This document shows, piece by piece, positions 23,851 to 31,904 of a stretch of DNA of 42,384 bases. This DNA comes from Phycisphaeraceae bacterium. Lineage in GTDB: Bacteria > Planctomycetota > Phycisphaerae > Phycisphaerales > Phycisphaeraceae. How positions within the stretch are numbered: position 1 is the stretch's first letter; each line of letters begins with the position of its first letter. Both the position numbers and the translations under genes were made by a program. Location: assembly GCA_020849625.1 (NCBI GenBank), contig JADLFV010000116.1, positions 1-42,384 on the forward strand, written 5' to 3'. The notes beneath the pieces were generated by a model. That model saw only the letters and a list, made by a program, of their open reading frames with translations. It searched no databases and was not told where the DNA came from.

Positions 23851-25242
23851 TTATTCCGACAGTGCGTCGAGCATGGACTCGATGGTGGTCAACTTGACGC
23901 GCGGCCGGCCGTGCTGCTTGCCGAGGTTCAGTTCATGCTCATCGAGCGTGCGCCAGTGATCGTAGCTGAAGAACGCCGGCTGGCGCTCGTGGATGAACTT
24001 CTCAGCTTCCTCGGCGGTGGGATGCGCGGGCTTGAGCGTCTTGCCGGCCCTGATGTCCTCGATCATGCACTCGACGGTCTCGATGGCATCGCCCTTGTTG
24101 GTGCCGATCAGGCCGCTGGGCCCGCGCTTGATCCAGCCGGCACAGTACTCACCGACGTGCACGACCTTTTCATCATCGACCACGCGGCCCTTCTGGTTGG
24201 GAATCACCGCCCACTTGCTGTGGAACGGGACGCCTTCGAGGGGCACGCCTTGGTAACCGACGGAGCGGAAGACCAGGCCGCAGTCGAGCGTTTCGCTGAT
24301 ATCAGTGGCGCGGGGGCGCAGCGAGCCGTCGTCGGACTTGGTCAGCTTGTTATGCACGATCTTGATGGCGCCGACGCGGCCGTTGGTTTCAATGATCTCG
24401 GTGGGCGAAACCAGGAAGCGGATGGTCAGCTTGCGCGGCATACCGGCCTCGGGCGCGGAGGCGTATTCCTGAATAAGTTGCACTTTCTGTTGCACGGAGG
24501 CGTCGGGATGTGCTTCCAGATCAGCCTTGGAAAGATCATCGAGGGCGGCCTCCTGCGGCAGAGTGCGGCACTGGGCGCCGTGCAGTTTGTTTAGCTCTTT
24601 GAGTTCGGGCAACGTGAACGCCGCCTGGGCCGGTCCGCGCCGGCCGAGCATGACCACGTTCTTGACCTTGCTGGCAGCCAGTTGATCGAGGGCGTAATCG
24701 GCGATGTCGGTTTCGCGCAGCTCATCGACGGTGCGGCAGAGGATGCGGGCCACGTCGATGGCGACATTGCCCATGCCGACGATGGCGACGTTTTCCTGAG
24801 TCAGGTCGAATTCGAGGTCGCGGTAATAGGGATGGCCGTTGTACCAGGCGACGAACTCGGTGGCCGAGTGCGAGCCGGCCAGATCTTCGCCGGGAATGTT
24901 CAACCGACGGTCTGTCTGAGCGCCGACGGTGTAGATGATCTGGTGGTAATACTGGCGCAGGTCGGCGGGCTTGAGATGCTCGCCGCAGGTGACGTTGCCG
25001 AAGAATCGGAACTTGTGGTTCTGGGCGGTCTTGTCGAAGACCTTGGTGACGTTCTTGATCTTGGGGTGGTCGGGCGCGACGCCGTGGCGGACCAGGCCGA
25101 AGGGCGTGGGCAGGCGATCGAACATATCAACTTCGATATCCAGGTCGCTCTGTGAGAGCAGATGATTGGCGGCATAAAAGCCAGCCGGGCCGGCGCCGAT
25201 GATGGCGACGCGAATGGATTGCTGCGAACTGCCTGCGGTCAT
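23851..25242 (-). CDS. FprA/adrenodoxin-type ferredoxin-NADP+ reductase
   Basis: A 463-residue flavoprotein of the glutathione-reductase fold. VAIIGAGPAGFYAANHLL binds FAD; VAIVGMGNVAIDVARIL binds NADP; LPTPFGLVRHGVAPDHPKIK and RGPSGLIGTNKGDAIETV are signatures of adrenodoxin-reductase-like enzymes such as actinobacterial FprA. It passes electrons from NADPH to a ferredoxin. ATG 25242 overlaps the stop of the small OB-fold-like gene upstream (ATGA). No ferredoxin or P450 gene is in the window, so the partner is unknown. Confidence 0.93.
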   Translation of the reverse strand: MTAGSSQQSIRVAIIGAGPAGFYAANHLLSQSDLDIEVDMFDRLPTPFGLVRHGVAPDHPKIKNVTKVFDKTAQNHKFRFFGNVTCGEHLKPADLRQYYHQIIYTVGAQTDRRLNIPGEDLAGSHSATEFVAWYNGHPYYRDLEFDLTQENVAIVGMGNVAIDVARILCRTVDELRETDIADYALDQLAASKVKNVVMLGRRGPAQAAFTLPELKELNKLHGAQCRTLPQEAALDDLSKADLEAHPDASVQQKVQLIQEYASAPEAGMPRKLTIRFLVSPTEIIETNGRVGAIKIVHNKLTKSDDGSLRPRATDISETLDCGLVFRSVGYQGVPLEGVPFHSKWAVIPNQKGRVVDDEKVVHVGEYCAGWIKRGPSGLIGTNKGDAIETVECMIEDIRAGKTLKPAHPTAEEAEKFIHERQPAFFSYDHWRTLDEHELNLGKQHGRPRVKLTTIESMLDALSE

Positions 25243-25697
25243 GGAACCACCTCGATCTGATTGAGTTGGTGAACTTGAAGTTGCGGACGATCTTTGTGCA
25301 GCACCACCTTGCCGGTGATGCGAAGCTTCTTATTGAGGTAGGCGATCTCCGGCTGGAAGCTGGACGGATGGGCGGAGGTGAAGACCACGACGTAGAACTT
25401 GTCCTGCCAGTTCTTGTCGAAGTTCAGAAAGGTGAGGCTGGAGACGCGATGGGTATCGACGACCACGCCCTCGACGGTCACCGTCTGGTTGACGTGCAGG
25501 TGCGCTTCGGTCCAGGGGATGGCTGCACTATGGGGCTGTGCAGGCGCGGTGGGGGGCGCTTCCTCAGGAGCCAGGCGTGTGAAGGGCAGGGGCTTGCGGA
25601 TGTTCTCACCCGGCTGAGGAATGGGACTGCGCCCGCAGGCCGCCACGTAGGGCTCCACTACGGTCGTCAAGGTCAGAATCAACAGGATCAGCCACAT
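25239..25697 (-). CDS. Small lipoprotein-like protein with OB-fold-like domain
   Basis: From ATG 25697 the product has 152 residues; an upstream frame to 25772 adds an implausible N-terminus. The start MWLILLILTLTTVVEPYVAACGR is a hydrophobic signal with a cysteine, possibly a lipobox variant. The mature part has VNQTVTVEGVVVDTHRV, FLNFDKNWQDKFYVVVF and LRITGKVVLHKDRPQLQV, a pattern of strands like an OB-fold, as in bOB/YdeI-type or nuclease-associated domains. Function unknown. It is the first gene of the reductase operon and is translationally coupled to the FprA-type gene. Confidence 0.7.
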   Translation of the reverse strand: MWLILLILTLTTVVEPYVAACGRSPIPQPGENIRKPLPFTRLAPEEAPPTAPAQPHSAAIPWTEAHLHVNQTVTVEGVVVDTHRVSSLTFLNFDKNWQDKFYVVVFTSAHPSSFQPEIAYLNKKLRITGKVVLHKDRPQLQVHQLNQIEVVP

Positions 25698-25737
25698 ATT
25701 CGCGCCTCTGGGGGGTGCATGGTAACATCTAACGGCC

Positions 25738-26721
25738 ATGAAAACGATTCGCGGCCAGCAGCGTGCGGTCAAGATGCTCAGCGATCAGATCGCCGGCGAT
25801 CGGCTGCACCACGCCTACATTTTTCACGGCCCCAGCGGCGTGGGCAAGTTCACCACCGCCCTGGCCTTCGCCCGCCTGCTGCTGAAGGCTGAGAACGACA
25901 CGCACCCCGATTTGCACGTGATCCACAAGGAACTGGCCGCGTTCAGCGACATCGCCCGGGTGCGTGACCAAAAACAGCGAAACATCCCGGTGGATGTGCT
26001 GCGCAACCGGCTGCTGGAGCTGGTCTATCGCAAGGCCACGGTGCCCGGCGGACGAAAGGTTTTCATCATCGATGAGGCGGAGTTGATCGACGCCACGGGC
26101 CAGAACCTGTTGCTCAAAACTTTGGAGGAGCCGCCGGAGGGCACCATCGTCATTTTGGTGACCGCCAGCGAGGATCGCCTGCTACCGACGGTGCGCAGCC
26201 GCTGCCAGCGCGTGGGCTTCGATCGACTCAGCGATATGGTGGTGGCGACGTGGCTGGATGAACAGGCAAATGATCTGGACCCGCAGCAGCGACAGGCGGT
26301 GCTGACCTTCGCCCAGGGCAGCCTCGGGCGAGCGCGGCTGGCGCTGGACTACGATCTGGCCCGCTGGGTCGAGCGCGTGGTTCCCGCCCTGGACAACCTG
26401 GCCCACGGCCGCAGCGACAGCCAGTTCGGCAGCGACGTGCACAATTTCATCAACCAGTTCGCCGAGGCCTGGGTTGCCGACCACGCCAATGCCTCCAAGG
26501 AGGCAGCCAACCAACAGGCTGTGTCGCTGATGTGGTCCTTGTTGGCCGAGCACGCCGCCCGCCGGATCAACGAACTGGCCGGTGACGCTGCAGCCACCGA
26601 GCCGTGGTTGAGCGCCATCGACGCCCTGGAGCAGTCGGGCCAGTTGCTCGGATCCAACGTGAACCTGTCCCTGGTCTGCGATCACACCGCAGCCCAGTTG
26701 GCGGAGTGTTTCAGTGGATAG
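25738..26721 (+). CDS. holB: DNA polymerase III delta-prime subunit
   Basis: A 327-residue clamp-loader AAA+ protein. GPSGVGKFTTALAFARLLL is the P-loop, VFIIDEAELI the Walker B region, LLKTLEEPPEGTIVILVT and RSRCQRVGF sensor and SRC motifs. I see no four-cysteine zinc module, which many DnaX/HolB homologues carry after the P-loop. The SRC arginine would contact ATP in the neighbouring subunit. It is divergent from the OB-fold-like gene with only 40 bases between starts, so regulatory sequence is very short. Confidence 0.93.
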   Translation: MKTIRGQQRAVKMLSDQIAGDRLHHAYIFHGPSGVGKFTTALAFARLLLKAENDTHPDLHVIHKELAAFSDIARVRDQKQRNIPVDVLRNRLLELVYRKATVPGGRKVFIIDEAELIDATGQNLLLKTLEEPPEGTIVILVTASEDRLLPTVRSRCQRVGFDRLSDMVVATWLDEQANDLDPQQRQAVLTFAQGSLGRARLALDYDLARWVERVVPALDNLAHGRSDSQFGSDVHNFINQFAEAWVADHANASKEAANQQAVSLMWSLLAEHAARRINELAGDAAATEPWLSAIDALEQSGQLLGSNVNLSLVCDHTAAQLAECFSG

Positions 26722-26722
26722 G

Positions 26723-26932
26723 AAAGCCACGAAGGACACGAAGAGGGATATGAGGTTGAACCACAAGACGCCAAGGATACAGAGGCAGACAGAAACCGCG
26801 GATGAACGCAGATGAACGCGGATAACAATGAAATGCATTGAATCTCATCCGCGTTCATCTGTGTCTTATCAGCGTTCATCCGCGTGTTCGTTCTCTTCTC
26901 CGCCTTGCTTCGTGTCCTTCGTGCCTTCGTGG
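26723..26932. repeat. Fold-back repeats: GCCACGAAGGACACGAAG and GGATGAACGCAGATGAACGC families
   Basis: An outer pair, AAAGCCACGAAGGACACGAAG at 26723-26743 and its reverse-complement-like form at 26908-26932, encloses an inner pair: GCGGATGAACGCAGATGAAC at about 26798-26823 and ATCCGCGTTCATCTGTG-type sequence at 26846-26885. The two families are nested. The region fills the gap between holB and the HAD gene, and the 5' extension of the HAD frame (FVLFSALLRVLRAFV) is a translation of it, not a protein. Confidence 0.9.
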
Positions 26933-26958
26933 CGAATCGAATCTGGTTGGAGTTGACG

Positions 26959-27819
26959 TTGCGTTATCGAATGATCGGCATTGACCTGGACGGCACACTG
27001 CTTGGCGAAGACGGCCAGGTCAGCGATGAAAACCGGGCTGCCATCGCCCGCGCTCAGGGGGCCGGCGTGCTGGTGGTCCCCTGCACCGGCCGGGCCTGGA
27101 ATGAGGCCCACCAGGTGATCGACGGCATTCCCGGGCTGGACATCGGCGTGTTCGTCACCGGCTCGGTGGTCAATGACATCAACACCGGCCGGGCCCTGCA
27201 CACCGACGGCATCGAGCCGAAGCTCGCCATGCGACTGGTCAATGAACTGCACGATCTGCCCGATGCCGTGCTGGTCTTCCGCGAGCGTGGCGGGGCCGGC
27301 TACGATTACCTGGTCACCGGCCGAGGCCGGCTTTCGGATAACACCCGCTGGTGGTTTGAGATGACCGCCTCCAGAGTGATGGACAAGCCGCAGGTCACAC
27401 TGGATGATCTGACCCACACCCTGCGCGTGGGCATGGTTTCGCACGCTTCCGACATCGAAGACACCTACCAGCGCATCGCCGCCCGCTGCCAGGGCCTGTT
27501 CAGCGGCCACTGCTTCCCGGGCATCGTGCGCAACGAGTTGGGCGAGTGCGTGCACATCATCGAGATGTTCGCACCCGGCGTGAACAAATGGACCGGCCTG
27601 CAATGGATCGCCCGCCGCCAGGGCATCGATGAAGCAGCCGTGGCGGTGATGGGTGACCAGATCAATGATGTGCCCATGTTCGCCGCGGCCGGTTGCGGCA
27701 TTGCGATGGGTAACGCCGTCGAATTCGCCCGCCGCCACGCCCGCTACGTCACCGCCCCCAACCACGAGCACGGCGTCGCCCACGCCATCGACCAGCTTCT
27801 CAACGGTGATTGGCAATAA
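26959..27819 (+). CDS. Cof-type HAD-superfamily phosphatase
   Basis: I choose the TTG at 26959 because GGAG lies six bases upstream; ATG 26971 has no ribosome site, and earlier starts lie in the repeat. This gives 286 residues. IGIDLDGTLL carries the nucleophile and acid (Asp9, Asp11), CTGRAW is motif II, and MGDQINDVPMF is motif IV, with the large C2B cap of Cof/YidA-type sugar or nucleotide phosphatases between them. Substrate unknown. It lies downstream of the fold-back region and upstream of an AT-rich palindrome. Confidence 0.85.
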   Translation: MRYRMIGIDLDGTLLGEDGQVSDENRAAIARAQGAGVLVVPCTGRAWNEAHQVIDGIPGLDIGVFVTGSVVNDINTGRALHTDGIEPKLAMRLVNELHDLPDAVLVFRERGGAGYDYLVTGRGRLSDNTRWWFEMTASRVMDKPQVTLDDLTHTLRVGMVSHASDIEDTYQRIAARCQGLFSGHCFPGIVRNELGECVHIIEMFAPGVNKWTGLQWIARRQGIDEAAVAVMGDQINDVPMFAAAGCGIAMGNAVEFARRHARYVTAPNHEHGVAHAIDQLLNGDWQ

Positions 27820-27881
27820 GTTCCCCCCACGGTCAAACACGCTTTTTCACTGAAAATCACCCCGTTTTTTGGCCATCAACG

Positions 27882-27910
27882 AAGATCATATTTAAGTTAA
27901 ATATGATCTT
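27882..27910. repeat. AT-rich 29-bp palindrome
   Basis: AAGATCATATTTAA, one central G, then TTAAATATGATCTT: a perfect 14-bp inverted repeat with a one-base centre. Its AT content is far above the surroundings. A run CCGTTTTTTGG lies 10 to 20 bases upstream. It sits between convergent genes and could be a bidirectional terminator or a protein-binding site. Confidence 0.85.
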
Positions 27911-27986
27911 GTTTCTGAGCCCGATTAACGGCCTGATGTGGCCTGCTTTTTACCCGTGACTATCCTCTTTCATCTGTGGCTGCAAC

Positions 27987-28232
27987 TCAGCCCTTGCCCA
28001 TCGTCTGGTCCCACTTCTGGCGCAATGCGTCGTCCAGCTTCTTCTTGAACTGGATCGGCAGTTCCGTCATCTGGTCGCCTTTGTAGAACTGCACCGTCTT
28101 GCGCAGCGTGTCCACCACCACGCGGCAGGGATTGCACTCGGCCAGGTGACGCTCGAGGTTGGCGCACATCGACGGGTCGATCTCGCCATCGACGTAACGG
28201 TTGATCATTTTGAGCATGTCATCGCAGTTCAT
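27987..28232 (-). CDS. Zinc-finger anti-sigma factor
   Basis: An 81-residue protein with the anti-sigma ZAS motif HLAECNPC (His-x3-Cys-x2-Cys) and an upstream histidine or cysteine-containing helix (NCDDMLKMINRYVDGEID). It is soluble, without a membrane segment, as in redox-responsive ZAS proteins of the RsrA type. Its ATG overlaps the sigma-factor stop by four bases (ATGA). It should bind and hold the sigma factor until the zinc site is oxidised or otherwise disturbed; the trigger is inference. Confidence 0.9.
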   Translation of the reverse strand: MNCDDMLKMINRYVDGEIDPSMCANLERHLAECNPCRVVVDTLRKTVQFYKGDQMTELPIQFKKKLDDALRQKWDQTMGKG

Positions 28233-28879
28233 GGCCTGCCCTCCAGCAAATGAGCATGATCATGGTCGTCCATGTGTGCTTTGAGATTCGGTCCTTCACC
28301 CAGCAGGGCGGTAAGTCTCTCGCGCAGCATCAACCGAGCCCGCATGAGGCGCACCTTGACGTTGCTTTCGGTCAGGCCCAGCGTTGCCGCGGTCTCTTTC
28401 ACGCTCATCTGCTCGATGTCACGCAGCACAAAGACCACGCGGTGTTTTTCATCCAATTCGTCGAGAACCTGTTGCAGCAGTTCGTGGAACTCGCGCTGTT
28501 CGACCTGCTGCTCGACGCTTGGCCGCCAGTCGGCCACCAGTTGCGGCTGGGGCAGCGAATCGTCCTCGCCATCGCCGGGCTGGCCCACCCAGGTCCGTTT
28601 GCGCTGGCGCAGCAGTTTCAGGGCGCTGTTGACGGCGATGGCATGCACCCAGGTGCCGAAGGCAGCTTCTTCGCGGAAGTTGGCCAGGTTTTCCAGGGCT
28701 TTGAGGAACGTTGTCTGCACCACGTCCTCCGCGTCGGCGTCCTGGCCGGTGACGCGCCGGGCCAGGGCGTACAGGTGCGGCGCGTGGGCCTCGACCAGGG
28801 CGTGGAAGGCGTTGTAGTCGCCCCCCTTGGCTGCGGCCACCAGCCGCGCTTCATCGAATTCGGCCGCTCGGTCCGTCAT
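28229..28879 (-). CDS. ECF-family RNA polymerase sigma factor
   Basis: A 216-residue sigma-70 family factor. Region 2 is residues about 25-90 (ALARRVTGQDADAEDVVQTTFLKA is region 2.2-like), region 4 about 145-200 (KETAATLGLTESNVKVRLMRARLMLR). Start ATG 28879 is divergent from the YeeE/YedE genes, with 180 bases between. A C-terminal tail HMDDHDHAHLLEGRP is rich in His and Asp. The paired anti-sigma and the sulfur-transport genes on the other strand suggest, but do not show, a shared regulon; ECF promoters could not be recognised with confidence. Confidence 0.93.
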   Translation of the reverse strand: MTDRAAEFDEARLVAAAKGGDYNAFHALVEAHAPHLYALARRVTGQDADAEDVVQTTFLKALENLANFREEAAFGTWVHAIAVNSALKLLRQRKRTWVGQPGDGEDDSLPQPQLVADWRPSVEQQVEQREFHELLQQVLDELDEKHRVVFVLRDIEQMSVKETAATLGLTESNVKVRLMRARLMLRERLTALLGEGPNLKAHMDDHDHAHLLEGRP

Positions 28880-28966
28880 GTCCGGCAGCCTAGCTGCCCT
28901 TTAGACCCTTGACAACCACGGCGGTTACATGATGTGGATGTATGCCCACATGCCTCCAAGCATAAA

Positions 28967-28987
28967 TCTGTTTTCGTCGAAAACAGA
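28967..28987. promoter_or_regulatory. Palindrome upstream of the YeeE/YedE genes
   Basis: TCTGTTTTC, three bases, GAAAACAGA forms a nine-base-pair inverted repeat, 75 bases before the ATG at 29062. A TTGACA box (28909-28914) lies upstream. The symmetry suits a dimeric repressor such as the ArsR-type factors that often control YeeE/YedE genes; no regulator gene is adjacent. Role is inference. Confidence 0.5.
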
Positions 28988-29061
28988 CTAATTGGCACGG
29001 CGTGATTTTCTGTAACCATTCTGGCCGACGGAGGTCCAAGGGTGCAGAAAGGAGACGCTCC

Positions 29062-29610
29062 ATGAAGCTTCTCAAACAACCCCGATGGAATCCCTATGCC
29101 GTGGGCATCGGCATCGGCGTACTCAGTTGGGTGACCTTCGGTCTGATGCACCAGGCTTTGGGCACCAGCACCACACTGCCCAAGGTGGCTGGCTTTATCA
29201 ATGGCCTGGCCTCGTCCGAACACGTACAGGCCAACGCCTACTACGCCAAGCTCTTTAATGCTGACAAGGGCAAGGTCATGTTCGACTGGCAGTTCTTCCT
29301 GGTGATCATGCTGCCGGTCGGAGCCTTCATCGCTGCCAAGTTAGCGGGCTCGAAGTTCAGCGAGAAGGTGCCCGTCCTGTGGAGTTGGCGCTTCGGCGAC
29401 AGCAAACTTAAGCGTTACGCCCTGGCCTTCCTCGGCGGGGCCATTATGCTCTTCGGGGCCCGCATGGCTGACGGCTGCACCTCCGGCCACGGCCTCAGCG
29501 GTGGGCTGCAACTGGCGGTCAGCTCCTGGACGTTCTTCATCGCCATGTTCGCCAGCGGTCTGATCACCGCGTTTGCGCTCTTTGGAAAGGAAGGTCGTCA
29601 GCATGTTTGA
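29062..29610 (+). CDS. YeeE/YedE-family sulfur transporter, first half
   Basis: 182 residues from ATG 29062, eight bases after AAGGAG. Membrane segments are at about 11-30, 70-88, 110-130 and 150-175. The family signature GARMADGCTSGHGLSG carries the cysteine likely to pass sulfur compounds across the membrane. YeeE/YedE proteins import thiosulfate or related sulfur donors. In many bacteria the transporter is one longer protein or, as here, a pair of half-length genes. It overlaps the second gene by eight bases. Confidence 0.9.
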   Translation: MKLLKQPRWNPYAVGIGIGVLSWVTFGLMHQALGTSTTLPKVAGFINGLASSEHVQANAYYAKLFNADKGKVMFDWQFFLVIMLPVGAFIAAKLAGSKFSEKVPVLWSWRFGDSKLKRYALAFLGGAIMLFGARMADGCTSGHGLSGGLQLAVSSWTFFIAMFASGLITAFALFGKEGRQHV

Positions 29611-30241
29611 CTTCGCATCCCCACTTACGATTTTCTACGGCATCCTCACCGGTCTGGTCTTCGGATTCCTGCTGCAAAAAGGCGACGTCACCCGCTACAA
29701 CGTGATTGTCGGCCAGTTCCTGTTGCGCGACTTCACCGTGCTTAAGGTCATGTTGACCGCCATCGTCACCGGCGCTTTGGGTCTGCTGGCCATGCGGAGC
29801 GTCGGCCTTGACGTGCCCATGCACCTGAAGCCCGCAGTGCTCGGACCGGTGGCGGTCGGTGGCGTGATCTTCGGCGTCGGCATGGCCTTGCTGGGTTATT
29901 GCCCGGGCACAGGGGTGGCGGCGCTGGGTGACGGTTCACGCCATGCGATCCCCGGCATCCTGGGCATGGTCGTCGGCGGGGCGATTTTCGCCGAGGTTTT
30001 CCCCGCGATTCAGAACGGTTTCATGAAGGCCGGCGACGTCACCTGCAATGTGGCGGGCGCCATCACCGACAAGATCACCTTCGCTGACCTGCTGGGCGTG
30101 TCGCCCTGGTTGCTGGCGGGGATCCTGACCGTCGGTGCGTTGATACTGTTCGCCCTGCTGGAAGGACTTGGCAGCAAGTGCGCAATCAAGACTTCCCCGG
30201 ATACACCTTCCGGGGGTCGAACAACTTTTGCGTCTCGGTGA
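29603..30241 (+). CDS. YeeE/YedE-family sulfur transporter, second half
   Basis: 212 residues from ATG 29603, with AAGGAAGG upstream and an eight-base overlap with the first half. The signature [25 protein letters not shown] contains the second family cysteine. Several membrane segments are visible. The last 20 residues overlap antisense the end of hisI (30186-30241) and carry a partial copy of the G-rich motif; they are hydrophilic and not conserved in the family as I know it. Confidence 0.9.
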   Translation: MFDFASPLTIFYGILTGLVFGFLLQKGDVTRYNVIVGQFLLRDFTVLKVMLTAIVTGALGLLAMRSVGLDVPMHLKPAVLGPVAVGGVIFGVGMALLGYCPGTGVAALGDGSRHAIPGILGMVVGGAIFAEVFPAIQNGFMKAGDVTCNVAGAITDKITFADLLGVSPWLLAGILTVGALILFALLEGLGSKCAIKTSPDTPSGGRTTFASR

Positions 30242-30650
30242 ACTTGAGTTTCACAGGGCCGGCAGCGGACTGTCCCGTGGGAATCTGCCTATAGAAGCAG
30301 GTGCGATAGCCCACGTGGCAGCTCGCTCCGCCATGCACGTCGGCCACCTTCACCCGCAGCCAGATGCAGTCCTGGTCACAGTCGATGAGCATCTGTTGCA
30401 CGTGCTGGACCAGGCCGCTCTCTTCACCCTTGTGCCAGAGTTTCTTGCGTGAGCGGGAGTAGTAGTAGGCTTCGCCGGTCTCGATGGTGCGTTGCATGGA
30501 CTGGGCGTTCATGTAGGCGAACATGAGCAGTTGACCAGTTTCGTAATCGGTGGTGACGCAGGGGATCAGGCCGTCGGCATCGAACTTGGGGGCCAGTTGA
30601 TCGCTTTCCTCAATCTGCTGCTTGTCGCCACGTTCAGCGAAAATGCTCAT
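30186..30650 (-). CDS. hisI: Phosphoribosyl-AMP cyclohydrolase
   Basis: A 154-residue enzyme for step 3 of histidine synthesis, opening the ring of phosphoribosyl-AMP. [17 protein letters not shown] and [12 protein letters not shown] (two zinc cysteines) are diagnostic, with [10 protein letters not shown] giving the third. The N-terminal 20 residues and the C-terminal tail make it longer than many free-standing HisI proteins. No HisE domain is fused. hisD lies on the other strand 1.2 kb away, beyond dprA. Confidence 0.95.
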   Translation of the reverse strand: MSIFAERGDKQQIEESDQLAPKFDADGLIPCVTTDYETGQLLMFAYMNAQSMQRTIETGEAYYYSRSRKKLWHKGEESGLVQHVQQMLIDCDQDCIWLRVKVADVHGGASCHVGYRTCFYRQIPTGQSAAGPVKLKFTETQKLFDPRKVYPGKS

Positions 30651-30735
30651 TTCGGGTTCCTTTCAGAAGGGGCATCGTAGGCAGAACCCCCGGCCCTGAC
30701 AACGCCGCGGCAGAATTGCAGATACACTGACCTTC

Positions 30736-31866
30736 ATGTCCGCCATCGAGCGCGATGACATGCTGGCGTTGCTGCTGACCCCGGGCATCGGCCACGCTCT
30801 GGCCCGCCGCTGCGTGGAGACTTTCGGCTCGGCGTCTGCGGCCCTGGAGGCCTCGGTCAGCCAATGGGCGGATATCCGCGGCATCGGCCGCAACAGGGCT
30901 GGGGACATCAGGCGGGCCCTGCAGCAGGTCATTGATGAGGACCAAGTCTCTCGGGAAAAGCAACTGCTCGAACGCCACGCGGTGCGCATGATCAGCATTG
31001 ACGATCCGGAATATCCCAAACTGCTGCGTTACATTCCCGATTCGCCATGCCTGTTATGGGTGCGCGGCGAGTTGCGCGAGCAGGACGCCCTGGCGTTGGC
31101 GATGGTGGGTTCACGGCGGGCCAGCCATTACGGGCGTGAGCAGGCCGAGCGCCTCGCGGCTCTGGCGGCCGACTCAGGATTGACCATCGTCAGCGGCGGG
31201 GCGTATGGCATTGACGCGGCAGCGCATCGCGGCGCATTGAAAGTCGGTGGCCGCACGCTTGCCGTCATCGGCTCAGGGCTTTGCGATCCCTATCCGCTGG
31301 AGCATCACAACCTGTTCGACCAGGTCGCAGCCGGGCACGGGGCGGTGATCAGCGAGGTGCCCATGCGCACGTCGCCGCGGGCTGAGCTTTTTCCCGCCCG
31401 CAATCGCATCATCTCCGGCCTATCGCTGGGCGTGCTGGTGATCGAGGCTGCCAAACGCAGTGGGGCGTTGATCACCGCCAGGTTGTGCGTCGAGGAGCAC
31501 GGCCGCGAGTGCATGGCCATGCCCGGGCGCGTCGATTCGCGCACCAGTGAGGGCTGCCATAAACTCATCCGCGACGGCACCGCCACCCTGGTGACGAACC
31601 TGGCCGACGTGCTCGACTGCCTGGGCGAAACCGGTCAACTGCTCAAGACCAGTCCGACCGCATCTGAGCCGCAGTCTTTGCTGTTCACTGACCAGGCCAC
31701 GACACCTCAACGTTCGATTCTGGATGCGATCGAGCAACCGCTGACGCTGGACCAGATCATCGCGGTGACGGGTTTGAGCGTGTCGCAGGTGCAGTCGGAG
31801 TTGACCATGCTGGAGATCCGCGGGGCGGTCAAGCGCAGCGGGGGGCTGTTCGTGCGCAAGAGCTGA
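30736..31866 (+). CDS. dprA: DNA-processing protein DprA
   Basis: 376 residues. DprA binds single-stranded DNA arriving by natural transformation and loads RecA. The N-terminal helix-hairpin-helix region (LLLTPGIG, IRGIGRNRAGD) is followed by the Rossmann-like core: LAMVGSRRASHYG (121-133), IVSGGAYGIDAAAHRG, TLAVIGSGLCDPYPLEH, FPARNRIISGLS and AKRSGALITARL. A C-terminal winged helix (ILDAIEQPLTLDQIIAVTGLS) is also present. Length is usual. It shows the organism has at least part of the uptake machinery, which matters for the question of an uptake-sequence role of the dispersed motif. Confidence 0.95.
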   Translation: MSAIERDDMLALLLTPGIGHALARRCVETFGSASAALEASVSQWADIRGIGRNRAGDIRRALQQVIDEDQVSREKQLLERHAVRMISIDDPEYPKLLRYIPDSPCLLWVRGELREQDALALAMVGSRRASHYGREQAERLAALAADSGLTIVSGGAYGIDAAAHRGALKVGGRTLAVIGSGLCDPYPLEHHNLFDQVAAGHGAVISEVPMRTSPRAELFPARNRIISGLSLGVLVIEAAKRSGALITARLCVEEHGRECMAMPGRVDSRTSEGCHKLIRDGTATLVTNLADVLDCLGETGQLLKTSPTASEPQSLLFTDQATTPQRSILDAIEQPLTLDQIIAVTGLSVSQVQSELTMLEIRGAVKRSGGLFVRKS

Positions 31867-31904
31867 TTCGAGCCAGGCTGCACCCCGGTGCTATGATGAT
31901 GTAG

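Noticed and set aside
26884-26958. Hydrophobic N-terminus (FVLFSALLRVLRAFV) for the HAD phosphatase
   Set aside because: It is a translation of the CTTCGTGTCCTTCGTG repeat; a TTG with a proper ribosome site follows.
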